Shown: positions 1 through 8,370 of the stretch, piece after piece
Layout of the letters: each line of letters starts with the position of its first letter
How positions within the stretch are numbered: the stretch's first letter is position 1
Origin: a bacterium
GTDB taxonomy: Bacteria > ARS69
NCBI GenBank assembly: GCA_025774805.1
Contig: JALGZR010000014.1
Location: forward strand, 1-64,000
Reading direction: 5' to 3'
DNA: 64,000 nt
Notes under the pieces: generated by a model
Database searches by the model: none
What the model was told of the DNA's origin: nothing
Seen by the model: only the letters and a program-made list of their open reading frames with translations
Translations under genes and position numbers: made by a program

Positions 1-355
1 TCGTCGTCTTCCCGTTGGTGCCGGTGATCGCGACGACCGGCGCGTCCGTGAACCACCAGCCGAGCTCGAGCTCGCTCCGCACGGGGAGCCCGGCCGCGAG
101 GGCGGCCGCGAGGATCGGGCTCCGCGGGGGAACGCCGGGGCTCGCCACCACGAGGTCGGTGCCCTCGAGCACGGCCGGGTCGGATCGGCCCAGCCACTCC
201 CCGCCCCCCGGTACGAGGTCGGGATCGGCGCCCAGCGCGTCCGGGCCGGCGGAGTCGGTGACGCGCACCGTCGCCCCCGCCGCCTGCAGGAGGGCGGTCG
301 CCGCCCTTCCGCTCCGCCGGTAGCCGATCACCACGACGACACTGCCGGCGAGGGA
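1..355 (-). CDS. murD: MurD, UDP-N-acetylmuramoyl-L-alanine--D-glutamate ligase (N-terminal part, runs off window)
   Basis: Cytoplasmic Mur ligase that adds D-Glu to UDP-MurNAc-L-Ala. Only about 118 N-terminal codons lie in the window. Visible are a Rossmann-like opening (VVVVIGYRRSGRAA), a central VASPGVP motif typical of MurD, and the ATP-binding loop AITGTNGKTT at the window edge. The reading frame resembles MurD from about position 355, but no ATG/GTG/TTG is in frame before the GTG at 334, which would remove the first beta strand. Together with the missing stop of the preceding mraY frame, this suggests an indel near 345-385. It follows mraY in the usual dcw order. The family assignment is secure; the true start is not. 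Confidence 0.8.
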
Positions 356-1433
356 GGGTCCGCGGTGGTTGCGGCAGGAGGGCGAGCAGCCCCGCGACGA
401 TCCAGAATCGAACCACGACCTTGTTCTCGGCCCAGCCGGCCAGCTCGAAGTGGTGGTGAATGGGGGCCATCCGGAAGATCCGCTTCCCGGTGAGCCGGAA
501 CAGACCGACCTGGAGAATCACCGAGATCGCCTCGGCCACGAACACGCCGCCGACGATCGCGAGGATCATCTCCATCTTCAGGAGGATCGCGACGACTCCC
601 AGCGCTCCCCCCAGTCCGAGCGAGCCGGTGTCGCCCATGAAGATCTCGGCCGGATGGCTGTTGTACCAGAGGAATCCGAGGGACGCCCCGAAGATGGACG
701 CGCAGAAGATCGTGAGCTCCGCGGCGCCGGGGAGGTAGAGGATCTGAAGGTACTCCGCGAATCGGGAGTGGCCCGACACGTAGGAGAGCCCGGCGAACGC
801 CACGGCGGCGAACACCGTCACTCCGATGGCGAGCCCGTCGAGACCGTCGGTGAGATTGACGGCGTTCGAGGAGCCGGCCAACACGATCACGATGAAGGGA
901 ATGTAGAGCCACCCGAGATCGATCATCCGCTCCTTCAAGAAGGGCACCGTGGTCTGGGTGGCGAGACCGGGGCGGTCCAGCAGATGGAGGACCGCCAGCC
1001 CCACCAGGATTCCGACGGTGATCTGCCCGACGAGCTTCGCCTTGCCCACCAGCCCGCGGTTCCGGGCCCGGACCACCTGGAGGAAGTCGTCGAAGAAGCC
1101 GATCGCTCCGATGGCGAGGGTCGCCCCGAGCGCGAGCAGGACCTCCCGGTTCCGCAGGTTCGCCCAGAGAACCGTCGGAACCGCGATGGCCGTGAGAATC
1201 AGGAGCCCTCCCATGGTCGGCGTGCCGGTCTTGCTCCGGTGGGCCTCGGGGCCCTCCGCCCGGACGTGCTTGACGATTCCCTTCTCCCTCAGCTTCGCGA
1301 TGACCCAGGGACCGAGGAGGACGGTGAGGAGGAACGCGGTGATCGCGGCGTAGGCGGCGCGAAACGTGATGTAGCGAAATACGTTGAACGCGAAGAACTG
1401 ATCCCGGAGGGGGTAGAGGAGCTCATACAGCAC
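328..1433 (-). CDS. mraY: MraY, phospho-N-acetylmuramoyl-pentapeptide transferase (3' end probably frameshifted)
   Basis: Polytopic membrane enzyme that makes lipid I from UDP-MurNAc-pentapeptide and undecaprenyl phosphate. The GTG start at 1433 overlaps the murF stop by 11 nt. Signature motifs are HRSKTGTPTMGG (residues 66-76), the Asp pair FFDD (about 115), NAVNLTDGLDGL (about 190-201), MGDTGSLGLGG with the catalytic Asp (about 267), and IHHHFELAGW (about 325-334). Homology runs through VVRFWIVAGLLALL (residue 353, position about 375), the normal MraY end. Beyond this the same frame has no stop all the way to position 1, across murD. A one-base shift would give a TGA at 328-330. The end given here assumes that shift; the span is not a multiple of three. 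Confidence 0.85.
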
Positions 1434-2844
1434 CTTCGGCCTCCGATCCTCCGAGGGCCTCCGGTGGGTCGAGCGCGTCGACGACGCGCTCCATCGCCAT
1501 TCCCCGAGATCCCTTCACGAGCACGGCGTCGCCGGGCCGGACCCAATCCCGGAGAACGCGGGCGGCCTCGTCGGAGTCGCAAACGTGGACAACGAATTCA
1601 CGGTCCCCCGTCCGCCGTCTGCTTTCCTCGAAGGCCACCCGGCTCTCCGGCCCTACGAACACCGCGAGATCGAACGCCGAGGTCGCCACGCGTGCCCCCG
1701 CCTCCCGGTGGTAGCGTTCCGACTCCTCCCCGAGCTCGAGCATGTCTCCCAAGACGACCGCCCTCCGTCCCGACGTCGGAAAGGAGTCGAACCAGTCGAG
1801 TGCCGCGGCGACGGAGGCCGGGTTCGCGTTGTACGTGTCGTCGGCGATCGCCACGTCTCCCGGCCGCCGCAGCCGCAGCCGCCCCGGGACGCCGGCGAAC
1901 TCGCGGAGCCGGTCCGCTCCCTCTTCCAGAGGGACGCCGTGCTCCTCTCCCAGGGTCAGCGCGAAGAGGGCGTTCCTCACCTGGTGCGTTCCCGGCACCG
2001 CCAACTCGACCGGAACACCCTCCACGCGGAAGCGCGTACCCCCGTTCGGCCGGGCCTCGAGGTCCACTCCACGACGATCGTTTCCCGGGCTCAGGCCGAT
2101 CCGCACGACGCGGGACCCGAAAGTCCCGGCCGCCGTCGAGAGTGCCGAGTCGTCGCCGTCGATCAGCTTCGGCCCGTCCGGGGGAACCGCGCGAAGCAGG
2201 TCCATCTTCTCCCGTCGCACGTTCTCGACCGTGCCGAAGCCCTCGAGATGGGCGGGCGCGACGTTCGTGAGCGCCGCGCCGGTGGGGGCGACGATGCCCG
2301 CCAGCCGGGCGATCTCTCCCGGACGGGAGGCGCCGACCTCGAGTACCGCGATCTCCGGCGCGGGCTCCCGCTCGATCAGCGTGCGGGCGAGGCCCACGAC
2401 GGTGTTGAAATTCCCGGGGGAGCGGAGCACGTCGCCCCGGCCCTCCAGTACGCACGCCGTCATCTCCTTCACGGTCGTCTTTCCCATAGAGCCGGTCACC
2501 GCGATGACCGGACACGACCAGCGCGCGCGAACCGCCGCGGCGAGCCGACCGAGCGCCTCGAGGGGGTCGGCGACGCGGAGAGCGGCGCGGCCGGGCGGGA
2601 TCTCACCCTCCCAGTCGGAGGGCACCACCACGACGGAACAGCCGGACCCGAAAGCATCCGGGACGTAGTCCACGCCCCGGACCCGAGATCCCGCCAGAGC
2701 GAAGAACACCGCTCCCGGCCCGGCCTCCCGGCTGTCCGTCGTGGTGGTATCGATCGCCGCGTCGCTCGCACCCGCGCACTTCGCTTCGACGAGCCGGGCC
2801 AGCTCCCCGGCCGACCAGCGCGCCACGGCCACCTCCGCGCTCAC
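1423..2844 (-). CDS. murF: MurF, UDP-N-acetylmuramoyl-tripeptide--D-alanyl-D-alanine ligase
   Basis: Cytoplasmic ligase that adds D-Ala-D-Ala to UDP-MurNAc-tripeptide; about 473 aa, a normal length. The N-terminal domain has TDSREAGPGAVFFAL (residues 36-50). The ATP-binding loop is VTGSMGKTT (about 116-124), followed by the Mur ligase central domain with LEVGASRPGEIARL and the DDTYNANPASV motif characteristic of MurF. The GTG start at 2844 overlaps the murE stop as GTGA. The downstream mraY start lies inside its 3' end, so the order murE-murF-mraY is translationally coupled. Very confident. Confidence 0.96.
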   Translation of the reverse strand: MSAEVAVARWSAGELARLVEAKCAGASDAAIDTTTTDSREAGPGAVFFALAGSRVRGVDYVPDAFGSGCSVVVVPSDWEGEIPPGRAALRVADPLEALGRLAAAVRARWSCPVIAVTGSMGKTTVKEMTACVLEGRGDVLRSPGNFNTVVGLARTLIEREPAPEIAVLEVGASRPGEIARLAGIVAPTGAALTNVAPAHLEGFGTVENVRREKMDLLRAVPPDGPKLIDGDDSALSTAAGTFGSRVVRIGLSPGNDRRGVDLEARPNGGTRFRVEGVPVELAVPGTHQVRNALFALTLGEEHGVPLEEGADRLREFAGVPGRLRLRRPGDVAIADDTYNANPASVAAALDWFDSFPTSGRRAVVLGDMLELGEESERYHREAGARVATSAFDLAVFVGPESRVAFEESRRRTGDREFVVHVCDSDEAARVLRDWVRPGDAVLVKGSRGMAMERVVDALDPPEALGGSEAEGAV

Positions 2845-4364
2845 TTCGCTTCCCCGTCGCGCCGACTCGCGAGACGGGCGAGGATCTCCCGCTCGGGGAA
2901 CGGATGGTCGACCCCGGCGATGGTCTGGTAGGTCTCGTGCCCCTTGCCCAGCGCGAGGACGAGGTCTCCGTCGTGCGCGATCCGCAGAGCGTGCTCGAGC
3001 GCTTCGTGGCGGTCGAGCACGACGGCCACGCGATCCCGCGCGTCCTTCGCCCCCTCGAGCATCGCGTTCACGATCTCGCGGGGATCCTCGCCGCGAGGGT
3101 TGTCGCTGGTGAAGATCGCGACGTCCGCGAGCTCGGCCGCGAGCCTCCCCATGCCGGGGCGCTTCGACCGATCGCGATCCCCCCCACAGCCGAGCACCAC
3201 CACGACGCGATTCCGGGTGATGGAGCGGGCCACCTCGAGCGCCCGCCGGACTCCGATCTCCGTGTGGGCGTAATCCACGAACGCGTCGATCGAGCCGGAG
3301 TGGACCCGCTCGAACCGACCCGGAGGCGGGGTCGCGTTCTCCAGTCCCGAGGCGATCGCCTCGAGGGGAAGGCCGATCACGGTGGCGACCGCCGCCGCCG
3401 CCAGGGCGTTGTCCACGTTGTGGATCCCGGGCAGCGGGATTCTCGCGTCCGCCTCGCCCGCGGGGGTGACGAGCGTGAACTCGGTCCCCGCCGAGGAAGC
3501 GCGGACCCCGCGACCGACCACATCCGCATCCACACCACCCGACGCGAAGAGCAACGCGCCTTCCACCACCGATCGGATGCGGTCGGCCCACGGGTCCCGC
3601 GCGTTCAAGACCGCGCGCGGTCCGCCCGGGGCGACCCCGGGCGCGAGCAGCTCGGCGAAGAGCCGCCGTTTCGAACGGGCGTACGACTCCATCGTGCCGT
3701 GCCAGTCGAGATGCTCGGCGGAGAGATTCAGAAACGCGGCGGCCGCGAACGCGGTTCCGTCGACGCGACGGAGGTCGAGCGCGTGGGACGACACCTCCAT
3801 GGCGACGAGGTCGCACCCCTGCTCTCGGGCGGCCGCGAGGGACTCCTGGAGATCGGGGGCCTCCGGGGTCGTGCGCGCCTGGGGGAGCTGCCCGTCGGGC
3901 AGGTAGGCCCCGAGCGTCCCGAGGACGGCGGGCCGCCGACCGGCCGCCTCCGCGATCGACCGCAGGAGGAACGTCGCCGTGGTCTTTCCATTCGTGCCGG
4001 TGAACCCGCACACCTCGAGCCGGTCGGACGGGCGCCCCCACGCGCGCGCCGCGAGGTGCGCCGCGGCGAGTCGGGGCTCCTCGGCGGTGAGCCAGGCCCC
4101 GCGGGCGGGAGGTTCGGCGTCGGGGGTGCCGAGCACTCCGACCGCTCCCCGGTCGAGCGCCTCGTCGGCGTAGCGCAGCCCGTCGTCGCGACTCCCGGGA
4201 ATCGCCACGAAGAGGTCCCCCGGCTCGATCCGGCGGGAGTCCACGCGTACCCGGCTCACGATCCGCTCTCCGCCCCGGACGATGCGGACGCCCGGAACGT
4301 CGCCCGCCAACCGGGAAAGCGTCTGCGTGCGCGTCACCACTCTCTCCCTCCGCACGGCGAGCAT
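2841..4364 (-). CDS. murE: MurE, UDP-N-acetylmuramoyl-L-alanyl-D-glutamate--2,6-diaminopimelate ligase
   Basis: Cytoplasmic Mur ligase that adds the third stem-peptide residue. About 507 aa. The N-terminal domain has VDSRRIEPGDLFVAIPG (about 41-57), the ATP loop GFTGTNGKTT is at 120-129, and MEVSSHALDLRRV is the carbamylated-lysine-region signature. The substrate motif DNPR is at about residue 421, which in characterised MurE proteins marks the meso-diaminopimelate type; GKGHE is near the C-terminus. ATG 4364 has GAGGG 8-9 nt upstream. A GTG at 4373, 2 nt after the ftsI stop, is an alternative start adding three residues. The DNPR motif is the best direct evidence for a Gram-negative-type wall. 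Confidence 0.96.
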   Translation of the reverse strand: MLAVRRERVVTRTQTLSRLAGDVPGVRIVRGGERIVSRVRVDSRRIEPGDLFVAIPGSRDDGLRYADEALDRGAVGVLGTPDAEPPARGAWLTAEEPRLAAAHLAARAWGRPSDRLEVCGFTGTNGKTTATFLLRSIAEAAGRRPAVLGTLGAYLPDGQLPQARTTPEAPDLQESLAAAREQGCDLVAMEVSSHALDLRRVDGTAFAAAAFLNLSAEHLDWHGTMESYARSKRRLFAELLAPGVAPGGPRAVLNARDPWADRIRSVVEGALLFASGGVDADVVGRGVRASSAGTEFTLVTPAGEADARIPLPGIHNVDNALAAAAVATVIGLPLEAIASGLENATPPPGRFERVHSGSIDAFVDYAHTEIGVRRALEVARSITRNRVVVVLGCGGDRDRSKRPGMGRLAAELADVAIFTSDNPRGEDPREIVNAMLEGAKDARDRVAVVLDRHEALEHALRIAHDGDLVLALGKGHETYQTIAGVDHPFPEREILARLASRRDGEAK

Positions 4365-4375
4365 CGGCGTCACCC

Positions 4376-5917
4376 TCACGTGCCGAGACCGACCGGCGAC
4401 GCCGGCCGGATCGCGGGTCTCCGCTGGGTGAGCAGGGCTCCTTCGACGATGCGCCGGAAGCAGGGGGCGGCGACCTGACCGCCGTAGCCGATCCCCCGGG
4501 GACGATCCACGATGACCACTCCGACGATTCGGGGGTCGTTCGCGGGGAGGAACCCCACGAAGGAGGCGATATGACGGTTTCGGTCGTACCGCTTGGTCTC
4601 GGGATCGATCCACTGCGCGGTTCCGGTCTTCCCCGCGACCTCCATGCCCGGAATGCGGGCCTCGGTCCCCGTGCCGTTCTCGACGACGGAGGTCAGGATG
4701 CGGGTGAGACTCGTCGCGACCTCGGTCGAGAGCACGCGGCGGATCGTCTGCGGACGGTACGAGCTGATGATCCGACCCTGCGAGTTGCGGATCGCCCGCA
4801 CGAGCCGCGGCCGCATCAACACGCCCCCGTTCGCGATGGCTCCGTAGGCGGTCGCGAGTTGGAGAGGGGTGCAGGCCACCTCCTGCCCGATGGCGATGGT
4901 CTCCAGGGTGCGGCCGGACCAGTGCGCGGGACGACGGAGAATCCCGCTCGCCTCGCCGGGGAGGTCGATTCCGGTCACGCAGCCGAAGCCGAACGCCCGG
5001 GCGTACTCGTAGAGCGCGGTCGGTCCGAGCTCGCGGGCAAGGATCGCGGTCGCGGTGTTGACGGAGAGCGTGAGAACCTCCTCGACGGTCACCCATCCGT
5101 AGTCCTTCTTGTCGCGCAGCCGATGCCCGCCGGCGAGCTCGAGCTCTTCGAACGACTCGACTCGCGTCGCGGGCGTCACGAGTCCCTTTTCCAGGCACGC
5201 GGCCACCGTGACGATCTTGAACGTCGAGCCCGGTTCGTTCATGTCCGCGAGGGCGCGGTTCCGGCGGTGGTCGGGAGCCGAGTCGCCGGGGTGCGAAGGG
5301 TCGTAGGTCGGCCACGAGCTCATGGCCAGCACGTCCCCGGTTCGCGGGTCGAGGAAGGCCGCCGACGCGGAGGTTGCGTCGCTCTCCCGGACGCACTTCT
5401 CCAGCTCCCGCTCGGTGATCGACTGCGTCGTGGGGTCGATGGTCAGCAGGATGTCCGCGCCGTCCACGGCGGGACGGTCCCGGCCACCGGGAATGGAGGC
5501 GAGCATTCCGCGGGCGTTCGCGCCGACGGTCCGCGAGCCCGGTCGCCCGCGCAGGGAGCTGTCGAACGCGAGCTCGATGCCCTCCCGCCCCCGACCGTCG
5601 GGCGAGCAGAACCCGATGATCTGGGAGGCCAGCGCTCCCCGCGGGCACTGGCGAATCGGCTTCCGTCGCTCCCGTCGTCCGGAGGGCACGGTCATCGCCA
5701 GGGGCTCACCGTAGCGGTCCAGGATCGCCCCCCGCGTGGGGGGAACTTCGAGCGTCCGGTGCTGCTGACGGTCCGCTTCCTCCGAGAGCGGCCCCGCCTG
5801 GACGATCTGGACCTGGATCAGTCGGGCCAAGACCAGCCCGCCGAGGAGCAGTCCCCCTCCGACGACGACCGCGAGTCGCCGCTCGAAGCGCCGGGTGGCG
5901 GGCCGCCTCCGCGTCAT
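4376..5917 (-). CDS. ftsI: FtsI-type class B penicillin-binding protein with shortened pedestal
   Basis: Inner-membrane septal transpeptidase anchored by one N-terminal TM helix (about residues 13-33). Catalytic motifs are intact: STFK at 231-234, SVN at 285-287 and KTGTAQ at 430-435. There is no PASTA domain. At about 513 aa it is shorter than E. coli FtsI (588). The RGAILDRYGEPLAM motif (62-75) is followed within about 15 residues by CPRGALASQIIGF, where class B PBPs normally have roughly 90 residues of pedestal. The ATG at 5917 overlaps the upstream ftsL-like stop as ATGA. Its place between ftsL and murE is the canonical dcw position. Confidence 0.93.
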   Translation of the reverse strand: MTRRRPATRRFERRLAVVVGGGLLLGGLVLARLIQVQIVQAGPLSEEADRQQHRTLEVPPTRGAILDRYGEPLAMTVPSGRRERRKPIRQCPRGALASQIIGFCSPDGRGREGIELAFDSSLRGRPGSRTVGANARGMLASIPGGRDRPAVDGADILLTIDPTTQSITERELEKCVRESDATSASAAFLDPRTGDVLAMSSWPTYDPSHPGDSAPDHRRNRALADMNEPGSTFKIVTVAACLEKGLVTPATRVESFEELELAGGHRLRDKKDYGWVTVEEVLTLSVNTATAILARELGPTALYEYARAFGFGCVTGIDLPGEASGILRRPAHWSGRTLETIAIGQEVACTPLQLATAYGAIANGGVLMRPRLVRAIRNSQGRIISSYRPQTIRRVLSTEVATSLTRILTSVVENGTGTEARIPGMEVAGKTGTAQWIDPETKRYDRNRHIASFVGFLPANDPRIVGVVIVDRPRGIGYGGQVAAPCFRRIVEGALLTQRRPAIRPASPVGLGT

Positions 5918-6282
5918 CCCTCTCCCCTCCCGACCCTCGGAGGGGCCACGGCCACCCACAGCACTTCGGCGGACTCCGGAGGTCGGAGACCGATTCGCCT
6001 CGCCCGCGGCCCGACGCTCGCCCACGTCGAGAGGTGGGCCTTTTCCCCTTCGAGGAGAAGGAGCGCGTGCTGCAGCCGCTCCCGTTCGGCGAGCAGGTCG
6101 TCACACTCCTTCAGACGATCCGTCACCGCCATGCGGACCCAGACCGCCGCGAACAGGAGCGGGACCCCGAGCCCGATCGAAGCGGCGAGCTCCACGACGC
6201 GGCTCCGCTCCCGGCGGCGCCCCCTCGCGGTCTTGGCCGCCCTTCCCGCGCGCTCCGCCGCGCTCCGCCGGTTCGGACTCAC
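5914..6282 (-). CDS. ftsL: FtsL-like small bitopic division protein
   Basis: 122-aa protein with a basic cytoplasmic N-terminus (RRSAAERAGRAAKTARGRRR), a single hydrophobic segment at about residues 30-50 (VELAASIGLGVPLLFAAVW), then a heptad-rich stretch with leucines (about 55-85) expected to form a coiled coil. This architecture, together with its place between rsmH and ftsI, is that of FtsL, which recruits FtsI/FtsW to the divisome. FtsL proteins are too divergent for a firm sequence call, so the symbol rests mostly on topology and synteny. The GTG start overlaps the rsmH stop (GTGA), and the 3' end overlaps ftsI (ATGA). Confidence 0.75.
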   Translation of the reverse strand: MSPNRRSAAERAGRAAKTARGRRRERSRVVELAASIGLGVPLLFAAVWVRMAVTDRLKECDDLLAERERLQHALLLLEGEKAHLSTWASVGPRARRIGLRPPESAEVLWVAVAPPRVGRGEG

Positions 6283-7238
6283 GCGGGCGCCTCCCCCGCC
6301 CGGTCGGGAATCCTCTCGGCCGCACGCAACCGTGCGCTCCGCGAGCGCGGATTCGCCGCGACCTCGCCCGCGTCCGCGGTCAGCGGGCGGCGCGTGATCG
6401 TGCGCAGCCATGCGTGATCTCCCCCGCAGGCACAGGTCGGCAGCTCCGGGGGACAGACGCAGGCGCGCTCACCCTCACGGAACGCGTTCTTCACGCGCCG
6501 GTCCTCCAGTCGGTGGAAGCTCACGATCACGATTCGTCCTCCGGGAGCGAGGAGCTCGGGCAGGCTCGCGAGTAGGCGGTCGAGCTCGTCGAGCTCCCCG
6601 TTGACGGCGATCCGCAATGCCTGGAAGACGCGCGCCAGCGACTTCGCCGGCGGCTCGCCGGCACGACCGGCCACGGGCATGACGGCCTCGCGGAGCTGGC
6701 CCGTCGTCTCCAGCTCACCCCGCTCGCGCGCCGCCAGAATCGCCGTGGCGACCCGGCGCGGTCTCGGCACCTCGCCGAAATCGCGGAGAACACGTTCGAG
6801 CTCGTCCTTCGTCGCGCGGCGGAGCCACTCGGCGCCGGTGACGCCACGGCTCCGGTCGAATCGGAGATCGAGCGGACCGTCGTGGCGCGTGCTGAACCCG
6901 CGGGCGGGATCGTCGATCTGGGGCGACGAAACGCCCAGGTCGAGGAGGATGCCGTCGACCGGCCCCCCACCCCAGATCTCGATCAGGCGGAGAAGATCGC
7001 CGTAGGAGCCGTGGACGCAGGCGGCCCGCCTTCCGAACCCGGCGAAGCGCCGGGAGACGAACTCGACCGCATCGGGATCCCGATCGCACGCGAGAAGTCG
7101 GATGTCGGGTCGTCGACCCAGGAGAGCGAGAGAGTGGCCGGCGCGCCCCACCGTCGCATCGACAACGCGTCTGGCGCTGGTCGGGGCCCAAAGCTCCACG
7201 GCACGGTCACGGAGCACCGGCACGTGGTGAAGCCTCAC
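6279..7238 (-). CDS. rsmH: RsmH (MraW), 16S rRNA m4C1402 methyltransferase
   Basis: SAM-dependent N4-methyltransferase of 16S rRNA C1402; about 319 aa. It has the SAM-binding DATVGRAGHS (canonical DATLGRGGHS, so one Gly is Ala here), LLDLGVSSPQIDDPARGFS, the VSFHRLEDR motif, and the C-terminal NPRSRSARLRAAER signature. Start GTG 7238 is chosen because AGGAGG lies 6 nt upstream; an in-frame ATG at 7289 would add 17 residues with no homology. It lies about 105 bp downstream of mraZ. Confident. Confidence 0.95.
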   Translation of the reverse strand: MRLHHVPVLRDRAVELWAPTSARRVVDATVGRAGHSLALLGRRPDIRLLACDRDPDAVEFVSRRFAGFGRRAACVHGSYGDLLRLIEIWGGGPVDGILLDLGVSSPQIDDPARGFSTRHDGPLDLRFDRSRGVTGAEWLRRATKDELERVLRDFGEVPRPRRVATAILAARERGELETTGQLREAVMPVAGRAGEPPAKSLARVFQALRIAVNGELDELDRLLASLPELLAPGGRIVIVSFHRLEDRRVKNAFREGERACVCPPELPTCACGGDHAWLRTITRRPLTADAGEVAANPRSRSARLRAAERIPDRAGEAPA

Positions 7239-7343
7239 CGTGGTCCTCCTGACGAGTCGCGTCGCCGTATCGAACGATGTACCCAGCACGTCAACCCCTC
7301 CGCACGGACGCGACCGACCCCTCTCTCGCTCTCTGCCTCCGGC

Positions 7344-7808
7344 TCAGGGCCTTCTCCCGAAGACCCGCTTCGCCCGTTCCTCAAACGTGTCCTCCGCCTT
7401 GGCCCGAATCCGATCGAACCGCTCCACATTCCAGAGCTCGAAGTGATCGTAGAGCCCGAGCACCCGGATCTCGCGGTTCTTCTCGAAACCGCCGAGCTCC
7501 ATGTGAATCGACGGAATGAGGATCCGTCCGACCGTGTCCACCCATGCGTCCATGGTGTAGTCTGCGATCTCGAGCATGAAGTCCCGGGCCGCCTGGTCGG
7601 TGTAGGGATCGGAGAGCATTCGCTCCTCGAACCGCGCCCACTCGTCCGGGGTGTAGGCGGAGACGCAGCCGTTGAAGCCCTTGGTCAGGACCACGAACGG
7701 CTCGCGACCATCCCCTTTGACGCCGGTGATGCGGCGAAAGGGCTTGGGCAGGGCGAGGCGCCCCTTTCCGTCGATGGAGTGTCGAAAAGAACCTCGAAAG
7801 GAAACCAC
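7344..7808 (-). CDS. mraZ: MraZ, dcw-cluster transcriptional regulator
   Basis: 154-aa DNA-binding protein with two AbrB-like halves: the first contains IDGKGRLALPKPFR (about 12-25), the second DTVGRILIPSIHM. MraZ represses its own dcw promoter in E. coli. GTG 7808 is preceded by GGAGAGG at 7 nt; longer in-frame starts add a proline/arginine-rich leader unlike MraZ. As in many bacteria it is the first gene of the cluster, with rsmH next. Four GTGG-type repeats just upstream (7850-7884) fit the known MraZ operator, so autorepression is likely. Confidence 0.95.
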   Translation of the reverse strand: MVSFRGSFRHSIDGKGRLALPKPFRRITGVKGDGREPFVVLTKGFNGCVSAYTPDEWARFEERMLSDPYTDQAARDFMLEIADYTMDAWVDTVGRILIPSIHMELGGFEKNREIRVLGLYDHFELWNVERFDRIRAKAEDTFEERAKRVFGRRP

Positions 7809-7849
7809 CGGTCGACCTCTCCGAAACCGGGGTCTGATGCTCCTGGCGC

Positions 7850-7884
7850 CCCACATCGCCCACTTTCATCCCACTCGGCGCCAC
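7850..7884 (-). promoter_or_regulatory. MraZ box: tandem GTGGG repeats upstream of mraZ
   Basis: Reading on the minus strand, GTGGC (7884-7880), GTGGG (7874-7870), GTGGG (7863-7859) and GTGGG (7854-7850) recur with 9-11 bp periodicity, one helical turn apart, 42-76 nt before the mraZ start. E. coli MraZ binds three GTGG[A/G]-type repeats separated by 5 nt. The match in motif, spacing and position is direct; regulatory function is inferred. Confidence 0.75.
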
Positions 7885-7912
7885 TATGATGCACGCCGCA
7901 CGGGAGGAGCAA
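7883..7912 (-). promoter_or_regulatory. Weak candidate sigma70-type promoter for the dcw cluster
   Basis: Minus-strand TTGCTC (7912-7907), an 18-bp spacer, then CATAGT (7888-7883). The -10 matches 4 of 6 consensus bases, the -35 only 3 of 6. The -10 touches the most upstream GTGGC repeat, so MraZ bound at the box would block transcription. Tentative. Confidence 0.3.
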
Positions 7913-8370
7913 CGAGAAAATCACCGGGAGAGAAAGAAAAGCGCTCGTAGTAAACATCTGTCTGGTGTGTCCGAGGAGCGAGGCGGAATCCGTCCTCCGG
8001 CGGGCCGAGGGGCGGTGGTGGACTGGACTCAAAGCCGCCGGACCCACCGGGAGGGGAGCCGCCGGGTGGGAGCGGTGGCGTGGGGGGAGGAGTCGGTCAT
8101 CGGCGGCTTCGAGTGGAGAGGAAGGCCGCGACGTCTCGTCAGTGGGCGCCCCCGGGAGAGCTTCTGCAGAGCGCGACGGTGATCGAGGGCCTTCTCTGCA
8201 CCGGGAACGTTCGCGCGGACGGGAACGATCGCGCGGACGGGAACGAGAGAGGGAGCGGGGTCAGGGAAACTCCTCAATACCCCCGCGGGAGGATGTTTCC
8301 GGCAGGTCTCGGAAGGACACCGCGAGTGCCGACGCGGAGCAGGAGAGGCGGCCGGCTCGACCCGGCACGA
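7913..8370. other. Non-coding stretch between the dcw promoter and the lipoprotein gene
   Basis: About 460 bp with no convincing gene. Open frames here are low-complexity Arg/Gly/Glu-rich translations without family resemblance. Positions 7913-7970 are clearly more A-rich than the surroundings. The stretch contains the 18-bp tandem repeat at 8203-8245. I see no tRNA, no RNase P or tmRNA signature, and no hairpin with a T-tract. It probably holds the 3' UTR of the lipoprotein gene and the upstream control region of mraZ. Confidence 0.6.
8203..8245. repeat. 18-bp tandem repeat, about 2.4 copies
   Basis: Unit gggaacgttcgcgcggac at 8203-8220, a second copy at 8221-8238 with one base changed (gggaacgat...), and a partial third copy from 8239 (gggaacg). 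It lies in the non-coding stretch between the lipoprotein gene end and the mraZ control region. Function unknown. Confidence 0.85.

Noticed and set aside
369..2270. Long + strand open frame (633 codons) opposite mraY and murF
   Set aside because: Composition is Arg/Glu/Pro-rich without motifs, and it covers two well-recognised minus-strand genes; it is a shadow caused by high GC.
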